This document shows, piece after piece, positions 63,497-64,000 of a stretch of DNA of 64,000 nucleotides. Positions within the stretch are counted from its first letter, which is position 1. Each line of letters starts with the position of its first letter. The stretch spans positions 930,001-994,000 of the forward strand of contig NZ_AP019841.1 in assembly GCF_007990445.1 (NCBI RefSeq). The letters are read 5' to 3'. A program made the position numbers and the translations under genes. The notes below the pieces were generated by a model, which was not told the origin of the DNA, made no database searches, and saw only the letters and a program-made list of their open reading frames with translations. The DNA is from Leptotrichia wadei (GTDB lineage: Bacteria > Fusobacteriota > Fusobacteriia > Fusobacteriales > Leptotrichiaceae).

Positions 63497-64000
63497 TTAA
63501 ATAAAAATTTCTGAAACTGCAAATAATACAGCTTTTCCACTCAATGAAACTCGATTTTTTTCTCTATCTAATTTGCAATAAAGAATTCCAGTTCGTTTGG
63601 AAGCCTGAAATGCGACGATTTCGTTTTTTCCCAATTTATCTGACCAAAGTGGTATAAGATGACAATGTCCAGAGCCACAAACAGGATCTTCAGCAACATT
63701 CAATTTTGGTGCAAAAGAACGAGAAACACAATCAAATTCTGAGTTTTCACCAGCTTTAGCCGTAATGTGTAAAAGAAGCCCGTCAAGCAATTTAATTTTT
63801 TCCAAATTTGGCTCAAACTTTTCCACAAGTTCCGAATTTTCCAAAACACAAACTAAATCCCTGTCAATAAAGACTTCTAGCGGTTTAACTCCAATCGCAT
63901 CAATTATCTCTTTCGTAATTTCAACAGATTTTAAGTCGTAAGAAGGAAAATTCAATTCAAATAATTCTCCTTTTTTATGAACGATTAAATCGCCACTCAA
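63497..64000 (-). CDS. PhzF family isomerase-like protein (5' end missing)
   Basis: The last 167 or more residues of a PhzF-family protein; the frame is open to the window edge, and the N-terminal half with the catalytic Glu is outside. The C-terminal signature DPVCGSGHCHLIPLW and the SGKAVLFAVSEIFI end are typical. Members include PhzF itself and many uncharacterised trans-2,3-dihydro-3-hydroxyanthranilate isomerase-like proteins. No phenazine genes are in sight, so it is probably a general isomerase/epimerase. Confidence 0.8.
   Translation of the reverse strand: MSGDLIVHKKGELFELNFPSYDLKSVEITKEIIDAIGVKPLEVFIDRDLVCVLENSELVEKFEPNLEKIKLLDGLLLHITAKAGENSEFDCVSRSFAPKLNVAEDPVCGSGHCHLIPLWSDKLGKNEIVAFQASKRTGILYCKLDREKNRVSLSGKAVLFAVSEIFI

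Noticed and set aside
1-64000. Looked for CRISPR arrays, rRNA and tRNA genes
   Set aside because: No regularly spaced direct repeats, no tRNA cloverleaf and no rRNA signatures were seen.

Overview
The window is an AT-rich bacterial chromosome segment in which poly-A/T tracts are common, most genes sit close together in short operons, and start codons include several TTG and GTG. The gene set suggests a fermentative anaerobe of the Fusobacteriota, most likely Leptotrichia or a close relative: many Sel1/TPR lipoproteins, a Ktr potassium system, a phosphotrehalase, an OPT transporter, a carboxynorspermidine-type dehydrogenase and a DUF969/DUF979 pair. The taxon is an inference from gene content. 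No rRNA, tRNA or CRISPR array was seen.

Layout. 1-9.4 kb: the 3' part of a CCA-adding enzyme fused to a NUDIX domain, a YgjP-like metallopeptidase, a beta-carbonic-anhydrase-like protein, carA-carB, and on the minus strand a GNAT acetyltransferase and argH. 9.5-17.5 kb: accessory-flavoured DNA with an AAA-ATPase/PD-(D/E)XK protein, pepF, a DinJ-YafQ toxin-antitoxin pair, unknown anchored and Sel1/OmpA proteins, a TPR lipoprotein and a multiply frameshifted gene remnant. 17.5-21.8 kb (minus): OPT transporter, coaX, a lipase-like hydrolase and a membrane phospholipase-D-like protein. 22-28.6 kb: asnS, a TPR protein, dprA, topA, a Sel1 protein. 28.9-36.3 kb: ktrA/ktrB, a DUF3290-DUF421 pair, carboxynorspermidine synthase, PTS IIA(Glc), a MATE exporter.

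36.3-42.4 kb is the most unusual part. A Lon protease lacking its N-terminal domain is followed by a separate unit encoding a half-size HsdS-like specificity protein and an HsdM-like protein without the methyltransferase motifs. The two units have look-alike promoters with a shared ACGGTAA-type element downstream of the -10 box. The HsdS-like gene is split by an IStron, a TnpB element carrying a group I intron. It sits just after TTTAT, and removing exactly 38893-40800 rejoins the reading frame, so splicing is predicted to restore a 195-aa protein. Lon plus a DNA-recognition module plus a catalytically empty methylase-like scaffold, with no HsdR in view, is the best candidate here for an undescribed system.

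42.4-48.3 kb: a lysine riboswitch with terminator controls lysA-lysC; an SDR oxidoreductase, dapF and dapA follow. 48.4-64 kb: an M18 aminopeptidase, a split chromate transporter pair, TPR/Sel1 proteins, a TtcA-like protein, a phosphotrehalase, a short CinA, a candidate small RNA, two flavoproteins, ybaK, and on the minus strand pcp, DUF979, DUF969 and the 3' part of a PhzF-like gene.

Several intergenic repeat families recur: a roughly 90-bp repeat in three copies (11.3, 45.4, 54.1 kb), a 74-bp repeat in two copies (28.8, 32.8 kb), a MITE-like element with CCCCATTTAAA inverted ends in two copies (38.3, 56.1 kb), an inverted-repeat-bounded element at 31.3 kb, and a recurring CAAGGGG/CCCCTTG hairpin module.
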